Counted from the stretch's first letter, positions 1 through 8,829 are shown. The stretch is 47,044 nt of DNA from an uncultured Lentisphaerota bacterium (GCA_903872565.1 CAIQLG010000130.1:1-47044); one strand, 5' to 3'. The notes: generated by a model from the letters alone, not told the origin. Made by a program: numbers and translations.

Positions 1-1
1 G

Positions 2-3000
2 ATACAGACTGCCGCAAAGCTCGAACATACAAACATTGTTACCGCATTCGATGCCGGAGTTGACGGCAAAATTTATTATCTCGCGATGTCATACGTTGAC
101 GGCGTTCTTCTCGACGACCTCCTTACTATTGACAAGAGAATTCCGGAAAAGGAGGCGCTCCGGATTGTCAGATGCATCGCCGATGCGCTCAACTATTCCT
201 GGAATGACTTCCAGATGCTTCACCGTGACATCAAACCTGCGAACATAATGCTCGACAACAAAAAGATCCCCAAGCTGATGGACATGGGAATATCAAAAAG
301 TCTTTCCGAGGAAAAGGGTCTCACAATGACCGGCATGATAGTTGGCACTCCTTATTACATGAGCCCGGAGCAGGCGCAGGCCGATGCCGGCATAGACTGC
401 CGCGCCGACATATATTCCCTGGGCGCAACACTCTATCACCTGGTCACCGGGGAAGTTCCCTACGATGCCACTACGTCCATGGCAATCCTCATGAAGCACA
501 TGGCGGAACCGTTTCCCCCGCCGCAGGACAAGAATCCGGAACTATCCGATGCATGCGCCGTGCTCCTCGAAGTCATGATGGCGAAACGCCCGGAAAACCG
601 GCCGGCAGACTGGGCCGCCACGATAGAGGACATTGATCTCGTTCTTGCGGGAAAGTTCCCGAAGACCAAGCGTCCCGCCGCTGGTGCGTCCCTCGTGATG
701 CAAATGCCTGACAACCAAGCTCTGAGCCGCAGAAAAGTTTTCAAACAACCACCAAAAGCAAAACTTACACATAAAGGGCAGAAGGCGGGAGGCGGGGATC
801 AGAGGGCAGACGGCAGAAGACAGACAACAGATGGCGGAACAAAAAATAAGTCGAAGACTTTGCTTATCGCTGGGGTCGCGGCAGTTCTCGTGATTGCCGT
901 AATTATCGGGGGTGTCGTGATAAATAATTCAAAGAATGCTGCCGCCGAAAAAGTCCGCATCGAGCAGGTGGCAAAACAAAAGGCTGATGACGACAAACGC
1001 AAAATCGCGGAAGCCGCCCAAAAGGCTGAACTGGAAAAACAGAAGGCGATGGAAAGTGCCGCGAAAACCGAGAAGTACCAGCAGGAACTCTGGGATGCCG
1101 CAGCGAAAATCGCAACCCAGGCTCTTGCGGACAAGTCAAACTTTGAGACGGCCATCGCAAGCCTCGAAAAAATCAAAACAAGTTGCAAAGGCACGAAATT
1201 CGAGATCATGGCAGACACCGAAATTGCGAAACTCGCAAAGGCCAAGAAAGATGTTGATGAGGAGAAACGCCTTGCCGCTGAGACTGCAAAGAAGGTGGAG
1301 GATACTGTAGATCCTGAAAAAGAACACGCTAAAGACGTGAACACCAACGAAAAAGACACGACTGAAGACGTGAACAATGGTGAACCCGTAAGAATCGCCG
1401 TTCCATCGGGTGACGCTGTGAAGGCCGCGAGAACTGCGCTTCGTGCAACCTTCAAGGACGAGTTCTCCAAGAAGAAGGATGAGGACAAACTGGTGTTCTC
1501 CAAGAGCATGCGCGAGATGGCGGCCACCGAGAAAGACACTGTCCAGAAATACGCGCTGTTTGTGGAAGCCATAGCGCTGGCCACCGATGCCGGGAATACG
1601 GACGAGGCCTTTGCCACCGTCACGGAAATGTGTGTCGTCTTCGATGCCGTGTCGTCGAAGGAGAAAGGACTTGTTCTTGCAAATTTCGCAAAAAAAGCGA
1701 CAAAGCCGGATGATTTCAAAAATCTGCTTGACAGGTATCTTACCGTTGTCAATGAGGCGATGGGGGACTCCGATCCTGTTGCCGCATCAGACCTGCTGAA
1801 GGACTGCAAACCTCTCGCCGCCAAGGCGAAGGACAAGGGTTTATCAAATAGTCTTACCGAGAAGGCGAAAGAGATTGCCGCCTTGGCCTCGGAGATAAAA
1901 AAACTCAAACCATCTATGGACAAACTCAAGGAATCACCCGATGATGCGGAGGCCAACCTTGTCGTCGGGCGTTATGAGTGTTTCGTTAGAGGCGACTGGG
2001 AAAAGGGCTTGCCTATGCTTGCAAAGTGTTCCGACGAAATAGTGAAGGCAGCCGTAAAACTTGAATCCGGGACATCCGAGCCCGAGCAGATTGTCAAAGC
2101 CGCAGATGCGTGGTGGACCATCGCCGACAAGGAGAAGGCACCTGCTGCGAAAGTCGCAATGAAGGCACATGCCTCCGATCTCTACGGGAAGGCGATGGCC
2201 AATCTCACCGGCATCGCCAAGGCGACTGCGGAAAAGCGCATTGCGCAGTCAGCCTCCGAAGCCGAGGCGTCCGGGATTAAACTGAGATCAAAACAAGGCG
2301 GCGACTATTTGATCGTTGACTTGTCAAGCCGCAAGCTTACATTTTCGGACGGCGTCCCATCAGATCTGCTTACGAATGACAGCTTCAAGACAGACAAGCT
2401 GGTCATGCGGAGAATTCCTGCTGGTGAATTCATGATGGGCGAAACCAATAATTCGCACAAGGTGACCTTGACAAAGGACTTCTATATTGGAGTCTTCGAG
2501 GTTACACAGGGACAGTGGGAGAAGGTCATGAAGAGCAATCCGAGCAAATTCAAAGATGTGGGAAAAGGCGCTCCTGTTGAGGGTATATCGTGGGACGACG
2601 CTCAAGATTTCATAAAAAAACTGAATGGAAAGTCTTCGTCTCTCGCATTTCGTCTTCCGACCGAGGCCGAATGGGAATATGCCTGCCGAGGGGGCGACAA
2701 TACTTTGAAAGGTTTTGAGTATAGCGGGTCGGGTACACTCGATGAGGTGGCCTGGTTCAAGGACAACAGCGGAGGCAAGACACATCCGGTTGGCAAGAAA
2801 AAGCCCAATGAGAGGGGAATCTATGACATGAGTGGCAATGTCTGGGAATGCTGCTCTGACTGGTTTGGAGACTATCACAAGGAGTCTGAAAAGGATCCTA
2901 TGGGGGCAAAATCTGGCTCGGCACGCGTTCAGCGCGGTGGCGGCTGGAACAACGATGCCGGAAACTGCCGTTCGGCAAACCGTGACAAGGGTCCCCCATC

Positions 3001-3523
3001 ATCCCGGGACTGCAGTGTCGGCTTCCGTATCGTCCTTCCCGACCTTGCGGGGCTCGACAAGACCAAGGCGGAGAAGAGAGTAAAGGAAATATCTGTGGAA
3101 AAGCATACAGATAGTATTATAATTACAGCTTATAACACCAATGAAACATTGCCTAAGGAGAAATTCCTTCAGGGTTATTTTGTGCAGGATCTGTTCTGCG
3201 GTATACCTGGAACCTATTCGTATGATTTTAAGATGGAAAAAGGTGGAATGTTCTATCTTCATGCTTATTTTGCTTCTGATGAGACGAGACCTGCCACATT
3301 ATTTATAAACAACAATGATTCTGGATTGATTTTATCAGAGGTTACTGGCGGATGGAATACGGAACAACTTAAATGGTTTGTTTATGGTCCATATAAATTC
3401 AAAAGCGGCAAGAACACGATTGCTTTGAAATTCCCCAGTATCCCATCGGTCAGAGGATTTTACATATCTCCTTCAAAGGAAACACCATCCCACGTTGAGT
3501 TCCCTAAAAACAAATACAAATGA
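2..3523 (+). CDS. Ser/Thr protein kinase fused to an FGE-like (sulfatase-modifying factor) domain, 5' partial
   Basis: The reading frame is open to the left edge, so the true start and the N-lobe (glycine loop, catalytic lysine) lie outside the window. The visible part starts in the alpha-C region (KLEHTNIV). It contains the catalytic loop HRDIKPANIM, a DMG variant of the DFG motif, and GTPYYMSPEQ in the activation segment. One membrane helix lies at bases 856-930, followed by a Lys/Ala/Glu-rich coiled-coil-like region. From about base 2395 there is a formylglycine-generating-enzyme-like domain (RRIPAGEFMMG, LPTEAEWEYACRGG, MSGNVWE, GGGWNN, VGFRIV). The last ~150 residues are a beta-rich module I cannot name. 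The family is typical of PVC bacteria: a cytoplasmic kinase anchored to the membrane with an external FGE-like domain. Function is inferred to be signalling; whether the FGE part is catalytic is not shown. Tandem Lys/Asp-rich linker sequence includes a mobile-type repeat (1317-1349). Confidence 0.9.
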   Translation: MQTAAKLEHTNIVTAFDAGVDGKIYYLAMSYVDGVLLDDLLTIDKRIPEKEALRIVRCIADALNYSWNDFQMLHRDIKPANIMLDNKKIPKLMDMGISKSLSEEKGLTMTGMIVGTPYYMSPEQAQADAGIDCRADIYSLGATLYHLVTGEVPYDATTSMAILMKHMAEPFPPPQDKNPELSDACAVLLEVMMAKRPENRPADWAATIEDIDLVLAGKFPKTKRPAAGASLVMQMPDNQALSRRKVFKQPPKAKLTHKGQKAGGGDQRADGRRQTTDGGTKNKSKTLLIAGVAAVLVIAVIIGGVVINNSKNAAAEKVRIEQVAKQKADDDKRKIAEAAQKAELEKQKAMESAAKTEKYQQELWDAAAKIATQALADKSNFETAIASLEKIKTSCKGTKFEIMADTEIAKLAKAKKDVDEEKRLAAETAKKVEDTVDPEKEHAKDVNTNEKDTTEDVNNGEPVRIAVPSGDAVKAARTALRATFKDEFSKKKDEDKLVFSKSMREMAATEKDTVQKYALFVEAIALATDAGNTDEAFATVTEMCVVFDAVSSKEKGLVLANFAKKATKPDDFKNLLDRYLTVVNEAMGDSDPVAASDLLKDCKPLAAKAKDKGLSNSLTEKAKEIAALASEIKKLKPSMDKLKESPDDAEANLVVGRYECFVRGDWEKGLPMLAKCSDEIVKAAVKLESGTSEPEQIVKAADAWWTIADKEKAPAAKVAMKAHASDLYGKAMANLTGIAKATAEKRIAQSASEAEASGIKLRSKQGGDYLIVDLSSRKLTFSDGVPSDLLTNDSFKTDKLVMRRIPAGEFMMGETNNSHKVTLTKDFYIGVFEVTQGQWEKVMKSNPSKFKDVGKGAPVEGISWDDAQDFIKKLNGKSSSLAFRLPTEAEWEYACRGGDNTLKGFEYSGSGTLDEVAWFKDNSGGKTHPVGKKKPNERGIYDMSGNVWECCSDWFGDYHKESEKDPMGAKSGSARVQRGGGWNNDAGNCRSANRDKGPPSSRDCSVGFRIVLPDLAGLDKTKAEKRVKEISVEKHTDSIIITAYNTNETLPKEKFLQGYFVQDLFCGIPGTYSYDFKMEKGGMFYLHAYFASDETRPATLFINNNDSGLILSEVTGGWNTEQLKWFVYGPYKFKSGKNTIALKFPSIPSVRGFYISPSKETPSHVEFPKNKYK
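1317..1349 (+). repeat. REP-like repeat copy inside the kinase linker
   Basis: A 33-base stretch containing GAACACGCTAAAGACGTGAA differs at only two positions from an intergenic element at 17315-17347. The core can form a short hairpin (cacgct/gacgtg region). Here it is translated in frame as part of the low-complexity linker, so an intergenic palindromic repeat seems to have been domesticated as coding sequence. Confidence 0.6.
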
Positions 3524-3555
3524 ATTTTCACTCCGACAATACAAGATTTCATGGG

Positions 3556-3584
3556 AACACCGAGTTATGGGGGAAATTGGTGTT
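3556..3584 (+). terminator. Weak hairpin terminator candidate after the kinase gene
   Basis: AACACCGA and TTGGTGTT pair over 8 positions (one G-U) around a 13-base loop, followed by an A/T-rich run rather than a clean U-tract. It lies 33 bases past the stop codon. It could end the kinase transcript, but the signal is weak. Confidence 0.35.
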
Positions 3585-3734
3585 TGTAAAAATTTTAATT
3601 TATGATACTTGTACGCAAAAGGTGAGATCACGGTCTGGATAGATATTTTGGGGTTTTGCAAAAAAACAGAGTATCTGCGGAAGTGATATACAGAAATAAT
3701 ATAATAACTTGTTCGGCAAAAAAGGAACACACCC

Positions 3735-4463
3735 ATGAATAATGATGTAAATCCGATTAAAACAATGTTCGATGAACTTCAAATTCAAAATCCTGATGTT
3801 AATATTATGCATGATGGGATTTTGGATGAACAAAAATACAAAAATGCAAAAATTAAGATTTTATGGATATTAAAACAAGAATATTATGATTCTGGGGCTC
3901 TTGAAAATACATATGTAGACCGTATAAAAAAATGTGTCAGTGATGAAAAAGTAGCCAGCAGTAGCACATGGCGGAGAATGTCATATGTTAGCTATGGATT
4001 ACTTTCAGGCAAAAGAGAGTTTAATACACTTCCAGATGCGAATATCTGTGCTGATAATTTTCTTGAAACAGCAGTGATAGAAGTAAATAAAGAATTGGGC
4101 AATAGTAATTCTCCAGATCAAGTGATTCTTGATGGATTTAATCGTTACAAAGATTTAATTATTTTGCAACTCGGCACATATAAACCCGATGTTATAATTG
4201 TCTGTCTACCCAATAGCCTAAGAAGCATTGTGGATTTCCTATACAATAAATGCCATGGTTCTGATTTTATTAATGGCCCGAAAAATATTTATATCGAAGG
4301 GGCTGATGTCGGCATTGGCAAAGATCATAAGCCATTATTCCTTTGGGCATATCACCCTCAAGCAACCAAAGGTTGCAATAGTGAAGGTATTTCTGATGAT
4401 TCATATACGATGTCATTATTACAAGCATATGATAATGCATCACAGAATAATATATTGGCCTAA
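3735..4463 (+). CDS. Hypothetical protein, possible uracil-DNA-glycosylase fold
   Basis: A 242-residue soluble protein with no signal peptide or membrane helix. An AAGGA Shine-Dalgarno at 3721-3725 supports the start, and a TATAAT -10-like hexamer sits at 3700-3705 without a clear -35. The pattern KILWILKQEYYDSG near the N-terminus, then KPDVIIVCLPNSLRS, then LFLWAYHPQ near the C-terminus, is reminiscent of UDG-superfamily proteins, which have a hydrophobic strand followed by a late His-Pro motif. I cannot confirm membership. The gene is clearly more AT-rich than the kinase gene before it and lies next to AAA/DUF4276 genes, which suggests an acquired accessory or defence locus. Function unknown. 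Confidence 0.75.
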   Translation: MNNDVNPIKTMFDELQIQNPDVNIMHDGILDEQKYKNAKIKILWILKQEYYDSGALENTYVDRIKKCVSDEKVASSSTWRRMSYVSYGLLSGKREFNTLPDANICADNFLETAVIEVNKELGNSNSPDQVILDGFNRYKDLIILQLGTYKPDVIIVCLPNSLRSIVDFLYNKCHGSDFINGPKNIYIEGADVGIGKDHKPLFLWAYHPQATKGCNSEGISDDSYTMSLLQAYDNASQNNILA

Positions 4464-4529
4464 CAAAAAAAATCGAAGACGGCACGGCAGATTTGTGACG
4501 TTAGCCTGAAGATAATGGAGACGAAAGTA

Positions 4530-5678
4530 ATGTCCAAGATCAACCATATAAAAATTGGTGGCTTTAGGCGGCTGAAGAACATTGACCTGCCGGTCAGGCC
4601 ATTCATGGTGCTTATCGGCGCAAATGGCGTTGGAAAAACTTCCTTGCTTGACGCTTTTTCACTGCTATCAGCATCGGCTGCCGGAGGATTAAACAGCAAA
4701 CTTTCTGAATTCGGAGGAGTGGCAAATATCTTAACCCGGGAAAAAGCAGAGCCCGTATCACTTTTTGTTGACATGGACGTGCCGGGTTACCGCCCGATAG
4801 AATATGACCTCAGGCTGACACCGAAGGGTGCTGGGTATTCAATTACCAGTGAGGTATTGTCACAAGAGCGTGAAGGGTTTGTTGGTGCCTTCAAGCATAT
4901 AGACTCACACGACGGCGATATTAAATACTTCGAAATCGAACCCCGGCGCCTTGTTCGCCCGAACTGGGAACATAACCCCCTCGAAACATCCCTTTTCCAG
5001 GTGCCTAAAATGTTTCGAGAACCGGAGGAACTGCGTCGTATTCTTGGCTCGGTTACGCAATATCATGCTTTAAATGTTGGGTCACGCGCACCCGTCAAGC
5101 TCCCGCAGCAGATGAAACCAACTGATTTACCGGGTGCAGATGGCGAAGACATAGTCCCTTACCTCTATTACCTGCGTGAAAGCAGCCACGACCGCTACGA
5201 GGCGATAGAGGATACATTGAAAGCGGCATTTCCCAGCTTCGAATCTCTCAGCTTTCCACCCGTTGCTGCAGGTATGCTGGCGATGACATGGAAAGATAGT
5301 AACTATAAAAAACCGTTTTTCATGCAGGAACTTTCCGAAGGTACACTTCGCTTTATTTGGCTGGTTTCTCTGTTGCAGAGCCCGGGACTTTCAACCGTCA
5401 CAATGATTGATGAACCTGAGGTTAGTTTGCATCCGGAATTGCTGAGTCTTCTGGCTGACCTTATGCGCGAAGCAGCAAAGCGAACCAACCTTATTGTAGC
5501 CACCCATTCAGACCGCTTTATCCGGTTCCTTGAACCCAATGAGGTTGTCGTCATGGATAGTGATGACGATGGTGATACTACTGCAACCTGGGGGGATTCC
5601 TTAGATCTGGATGAGTGGCTCAAGGAATACAGCCTTGATGAAGTCTGGCGGATGGGGCGGATGGGAGGGCGTTCATGA
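4530..5678 (+). CDS. AAA family ATPase (AAA_21 / ABC-like), first gene of a two-gene accessory module
   Basis: 382 residues from the ATG at 4530. This start is preferred over the ATG at 4515 because GGAG at 4517-4520 lies 9 bases upstream of it. Walker A is GANGVGKTSLLDAF close to the N-terminus. Walker B with D-loop is TMIDEPEVSLHPELL, and the H-loop is VATHSDRF. The compact layout, with signature-like region LSEGTLRF just before Walker B, matches the AAA_21/AAA_15 ATPases of OLD/RecF type that accompany a TOPRIM or nuclease partner. The stop overlaps the start of the DUF4276 gene by 4 bases (ATGA), so the two are translationally coupled. Known relatives in such pairs act in phage defence; that role is inferred here. 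Confidence 0.9.
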   Translation: MSKINHIKIGGFRRLKNIDLPVRPFMVLIGANGVGKTSLLDAFSLLSASAAGGLNSKLSEFGGVANILTREKAEPVSLFVDMDVPGYRPIEYDLRLTPKGAGYSITSEVLSQEREGFVGAFKHIDSHDGDIKYFEIEPRRLVRPNWEHNPLETSLFQVPKMFREPEELRRILGSVTQYHALNVGSRAPVKLPQQMKPTDLPGADGEDIVPYLYYLRESSHDRYEAIEDTLKAAFPSFESLSFPPVAAGMLAMTWKDSNYKKPFFMQELSEGTLRFIWLVSLLQSPGLSTVTMIDEPEVSLHPELLSLLADLMREAAKRTNLIVATHSDRFIRFLEPNEVVVMDSDDDGDTTATWGDSLDLDEWLKEYSLDEVWRMGRMGGRS

Positions 5679-6280
5679 AAATAACCTTGATCGTTGAAGG
5701 AAAGACCGAAAAGGCATTTTTGCCCCATCTTAGAAAATACCTCGAGATCCGATTGCCAGGTAAAATGCCGAGGTTGGATGCCAATCCTTACGATGGTAGG
5801 ATACCTACTGGAGATAAGCTAAAACGCATTGTCCAAAAAATGTTGAGTGGCAAATTCCCATCTGATCATATAATCGCATTAACGGATGTTTATACAGGTA
5901 GTCAGCCGCCAGAATTCCAAAATGCTGCGGATGCCAAGAATAAAATGCGCTTATGGGTGGGGACTGAACCAAGATTTCATCCGCATGTAGCACTTCACGA
6001 TTTTGAAGCTTGGTTACTGCCTTATTGGCCATCTATTCAAAAATTGGCGGGACATAATAAGTGTGCTCCAACTGGAAACCCTGAAACCGTCAATCATAAT
6101 AATCCACCCGCATATCGCATAAAGGAAATCTTCAAGAGTGGAAAGAGCTATGTAAAACCTCGTGATGCAGGACGTATCTTGAGAAATAATGATTTGGCAG
6201 TGGCGGTAGCTGCGTGTCCCGAATTGAAATCATTAGTGAACACGATTATTTCGGTGTGCGGTGGAGTAATCATCCCATGA
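5675..6280 (+). CDS. DUF4276 family protein (TOPRIM-like), partner of the AAA ATPase
   Basis: 201 residues. The N-terminus MKITLIVEGKTEKAFLPHL carries the VEGxTE motif of TOPRIM-like proteins. ALTDVYTG and HVALHDFEAWLLPYW correspond to the acidic and (H/E)xFEAxL motifs typical of DUF4276. It overlaps the ATPase gene by 4 bases (ATGA), so the pair should be made in a fixed ratio. AAA + DUF4276 pairs resemble the AAA + TOPRIM layout of OLD/Gabija/PARIS-type defence modules. The resemblance is architectural; sequence homology to those effectors is not claimed. Most likely the effector or nuclease-like half of the module. Confidence 0.85.
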   Translation: MKITLIVEGKTEKAFLPHLRKYLEIRLPGKMPRLDANPYDGRIPTGDKLKRIVQKMLSGKFPSDHIIALTDVYTGSQPPEFQNAADAKNKMRLWVGTEPRFHPHVALHDFEAWLLPYWPSIQKLAGHNKCAPTGNPETVNHNNPPAYRIKEIFKSGKSYVKPRDAGRILRNNDLAVAVAACPELKSLVNTIISVCGGVIIP

Positions 6281-6341
6281 CAAATGAATGAAGGCTGGGC
6301 ACCAACTATTAAGAACACAAATGATATAATGGTTTGATACA

Positions 6342-6656
6342 GTGAAGAAAAAGAAGGAGAGCAGCACACCGCGACGGAAAAAAATGAATCGGCATGCGCG
6401 CCTGCAATGTGCTCGTGAGACAAAGTGGACAACGCGATATAGCGGCAAACACATAATTCAAGGGTACTGCAATTGTTTTGGCGTTGACCTTCTTTGCGCT
6501 GTCAATGAACTGCGGATTCTCGGCATCAAGATCAGCGCGGAACGAGAGGCACAATTAAAATTGTCCGTCAAGGCAGTCTCGGCTAAAAGAAGAAAAAAGA
6601 AAGAAGAAGTCATATTGCAAAACTACGGTTTTGACTCCACGGTTGGAGTAAGCTAG
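6342..6656 (+). CDS. Small basic protein of unknown function
   Basis: 104 residues from a GTG start, or 90 from ATG at 6384; neither has a well-placed Shine-Dalgarno, so the start is uncertain. Both ends are very rich in Lys/Arg. The central part, with YSGKHIIQGYCNCFGVD and LCAVNELRILGIKIS, looks like a compact helical domain that I have seen in small uncharacterised proteins with a W..xYxGK..xxxY...FGVD..CAxxEL pattern. It follows the AAA/DUF4276 pair by 61 bases on the same strand and may belong to the same accessory unit, for example as a nucleic-acid-binding accessory. No function can be assigned. Confidence 0.55.
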   Translation: MKKKKESSTPRRKKMNRHARLQCARETKWTTRYSGKHIIQGYCNCFGVDLLCAVNELRILGIKISAEREAQLKLSVKAVSAKRRKKKEEVILQNYGFDSTVGVS

Positions 6657-6708
6657 TGTCGAGTAGACATTTAATATTCTCCTATTTTAGATTTAATTTT
6701 ATCAAATC

Positions 6709-6769
6709 ATGAGAGGGAAATACAATGCCCCTCACAGAACCGGACTTGTAGATTTCCCACATCCGGCTC
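6709..6769 (-). ncRNA. Group II intron domains V and VI
   Basis: The minus strand reads GAGCCGGATGTGGGAAATCT and then pairs back with AAGTCCGGTTC, giving the ~34-base domain V hairpin (6737-6769) that forms the catalytic core. Domain VI follows with a GAGGG/CCCTC stem (6709-6736) containing unpaired A residues for branching. It lies 11 bases after the end of the RT gene, the usual place. Confidence 0.85.
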
Positions 6770-6780
6770 TTCACTTTAAC

Positions 6781-8118
6781 TCACCATACATGTGACGATG
6801 TATAAAAACTGTGTACTATTCTTGGTTGGGGCAATGGATACTTCCTTAAATACCTATTATATTTTTCCCAGCTCATCTTCTTTTTCTGGCTTCGTCTGTT
6901 GAGCCATTTCCTGGCCAGCATTACCGTTATTTTGCAAAACTTCCTCACGTGTTGGAAGTTTTCGCTCACCCCGTAATACTGTATATGACCCCGCAGTTTG
7001 GCCTGAAGCGTCTTCCACCATTCCTTTGTCAGAACTTTGTTTCTGACCGCCTTCAGCCATTCGTTCATCTCTACGCATTTGTTCGTGAACTTCTTACGGC
7101 TGGTCTTCCGACCCACCTTGAACTTTCCACGTATTGATGTTGCACAGAAATGAGTAAAACCCAGAAAATCAAATGTGTTTGGCTTGCGATTTTGCTTATC
7201 CGCATTCTCTTTTTCGTAGCGTCCGAAGCTGATCTTCCGGCTCTTTTCGGGATGTATTTCTAGTCCGTATCTATTAAACCTCTTTTTCAGGACTTCTTCA
7301 ATACGTTTCGCGTCTCCCGCATATTGCACTACGCAGATAAAATCATCTGCGTAGCGTATCAATTCGCAGAATCCATCCGTATGCGTCTTCACCTCTTTCT
7401 CAAACCAAACATCAAGAACGTAGTGGAGGAAAATATTTGACAGCATCGGACTAAGAATTGACCCCTGATGGGTTCCATTTTCAGTCCCTATCAACATGCC
7501 ATCGTCAATGTAACCGGCCTTGAGGAATCTGCCAAGCAGTTCCAGCAACGCCGTGTCCCTTATCCTTATGCGGATAAAGTCCAGGAGTTCATGATGAGGA
7601 ACGTTGTCGAAGAATCCTTTTATGTCGGCTTCCACGATATGGTTCACCGGCTTGAACATTATCATATCATTCAGTGCTTTTAGCGCCTGATGACAGTTCC
7701 GTTCAGGTCGGAAGCCATATGAGCAGTTCAGAAAATCCTGTTCGTAAATACTTTCCAGTATCCACGTGATTCCCCGTTCCACTATTTTGTTCTCCAGCGC
7801 AGGGATACCCAGTGGCCGCTTTTCAGTCTCATTCTTGGGAATGTAAACCCTCTTTGCGGGCATCGGCTTATAGCTCCTGCGTCTGATTCTCGACACCAGT
7901 TCTTCGAGGTTCTTTTCTAGATTTACTCCGTAATCCTCCCAGCTTACTTCGTCAATTCCTACAGCCTTATTCCTGTTCAGGCTATTGTAGCAATCCCGCA
8001 TAAATTCGACATTCAGCAAGTGTATTAGACTTGTGAACTGAAAGCCGTGATCTCTGCGGGCATGATCGGATATGAGAGACAGCTTTGCCCATGTTTTACC
8101 AATTTCAGTGTCTGGCAT
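6781..8118 (-). CDS. ltrA: Group II intron reverse transcriptase/maturase
   Basis: 445 residues from the ATG at 8118, chosen over an upstream TTG because GGAG at 8127-8130 lies 8 bases before it. RT motifs are present in order: NKAVGIDEVSWEDY, YIPKNETEKRPLGIPALENK, YGFRPERNCHQAL, VEADIKGFFDNVPH, THQGSILSPMLSNIFLH and the catalytic RYADDFICV. After the fingers/palm there is a maturase (X) domain with NTFDFLGFTHF and a C-terminal basic tail. No H-N-H endonuclease motif is visible, as in endonuclease-minus introns. It promotes intron splicing and retrotransposition. All catalytic residues are intact, so it may be active. Confidence 0.95.
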   Translation of the reverse strand: MPDTEIGKTWAKLSLISDHARRDHGFQFTSLIHLLNVEFMRDCYNSLNRNKAVGIDEVSWEDYGVNLEKNLEELVSRIRRRSYKPMPAKRVYIPKNETEKRPLGIPALENKIVERGITWILESIYEQDFLNCSYGFRPERNCHQALKALNDMIMFKPVNHIVEADIKGFFDNVPHHELLDFIRIRIRDTALLELLGRFLKAGYIDDGMLIGTENGTHQGSILSPMLSNIFLHYVLDVWFEKEVKTHTDGFCELIRYADDFICVVQYAGDAKRIEEVLKKRFNRYGLEIHPEKSRKISFGRYEKENADKQNRKPNTFDFLGFTHFCATSIRGKFKVGRKTSRKKFTNKCVEMNEWLKAVRNKVLTKEWWKTLQAKLRGHIQYYGVSENFQHVRKFCKITVMLARKWLNRRSQKKKMSWEKYNRYLRKYPLPQPRIVHSFYTSSHVW

Positions 8119-8689
8119 GTTCAATTCTCCCTCTCTACGTTAAAACGCTGACCCCTTCGAGTGGATCTCCGACCCTCGCCAGGTATTACCCTGACTACGC
8201 CTCTAATACGAGTCAGTCCGACTGCCACGGCACCATACCCCCTCCCCGCCTTTTCGGCTTCTAGGGGGCTTCTATACGGAGCACCGCGGCTCTCCCAAGT
8301 TCCAATACAAACCGTTCGCTCACCCGCCACTGACTTAGACCCCGGCACGCCGGTTTCACACTCACCATATTTACGCGCGAACCGATACTGGCTTCCAGAA
8401 AATGAAACCCTTGACCCTATGCAACAAGGATAATTTCGGGGCTCGACACCTTCACGCTTTCGCATTGTGGCTGATGTCGCACCTTTCCCAAGGCTTCGCA
8501 TAATTCGTTGCCTCCTCATACGCTCGGGTTAGTTCCGGACTGGTGGTTAGCCTTTGTCCGTGTTGGATTGTCCAACTGATTTATATTAGCTGTGCTTGGC
8601 GCACTCATCAAACTCCTTATGATATATTTTCATTTAAATTTCACCATCAGTCCTCGTCCACAACGCCTGGCGGACAAATTATAACATGA

Positions 8690-8781
8690 GATTTTTTGTG
8701 CCCTCTGTGCTTTTTTGTGGCAATAGATATTTTTTCCTGTTCATTTTTAAATCTCCGAGTTCTCTGTGGTTTTCTTCGTGA
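8690..8781. repeat. Intergenic repeat of the 'cacagagggcacaaaaa' type
   Basis: Two related blocks, TTTTTTGTGCCCTCTGTGCT at 8691 and CTCCGAGTTCTCTGTGGTTT at 8753, have the degenerate '-cacagag(g/a)(a/g)cac-' character of repeats that in many environmental genomes flank GxxExxY genes. Compare the 'accacggaacacactgaa' arms at 34.5 and 35.2 kb. No gene is evident in 8605-8829. Confidence 0.4.
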
Positions 8782-8829
8782 TTGTTACGCCATCCTGTAG
8801 GAAAAAGGGTTGTGGTAAACGCGGCATAA

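Larger units (their letters stand above)
6709..8604 (-). mobile_element. Group II intron, apparently complete
   Basis: On the minus strand the element starts at 8604 with GTGCGCC, the conserved group II 5' end. It carries the reverse transcriptase gene (6781-8118) and ends with a recognisable domain V (6737-6769) and a domain VI-like hairpin finishing in CTCAT at about 6709. Length is about 1.9 kb, normal for an ORF-bearing bacterial group II intron. The region 8119-8604 is ribozyme RNA (domains I-IV); an open frame through it is a by-product. The 5' exon ends in AAGGAGTTTGATGA and the 3' exon begins GATTTGATAAA, so the intron sits in non-coding sequence, antisense to the preceding accessory genes. 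The 5' boundary is firm; the 3' boundary could be off by a base or two. Confidence 0.85.

Noticed and set aside
799-1956. 385-codon minus-strand ORF opposite the kinase gene
   Set aside because: Long antisense frame caused by codon bias; Ser/Phe/Ala-rich without motifs or ribosome site, while the + strand has clear kinase and coiled-coil coding.
8472-8477. Possible EBS1 sequence (ACATCA on the minus strand) pairing with the 5' exon TGATG(A)
   Set aside because: Mismatch at the base next to the splice site and position only about 130 bases into the intron; too uncertain without folding.
8121-8519. Minus-strand 132-codon ORF upstream of the intron RT
   Set aside because: It lies wholly within the group II intron ribozyme region (domains I-IV); its Arg/Gly-rich composition is typical of translated structured RNA.
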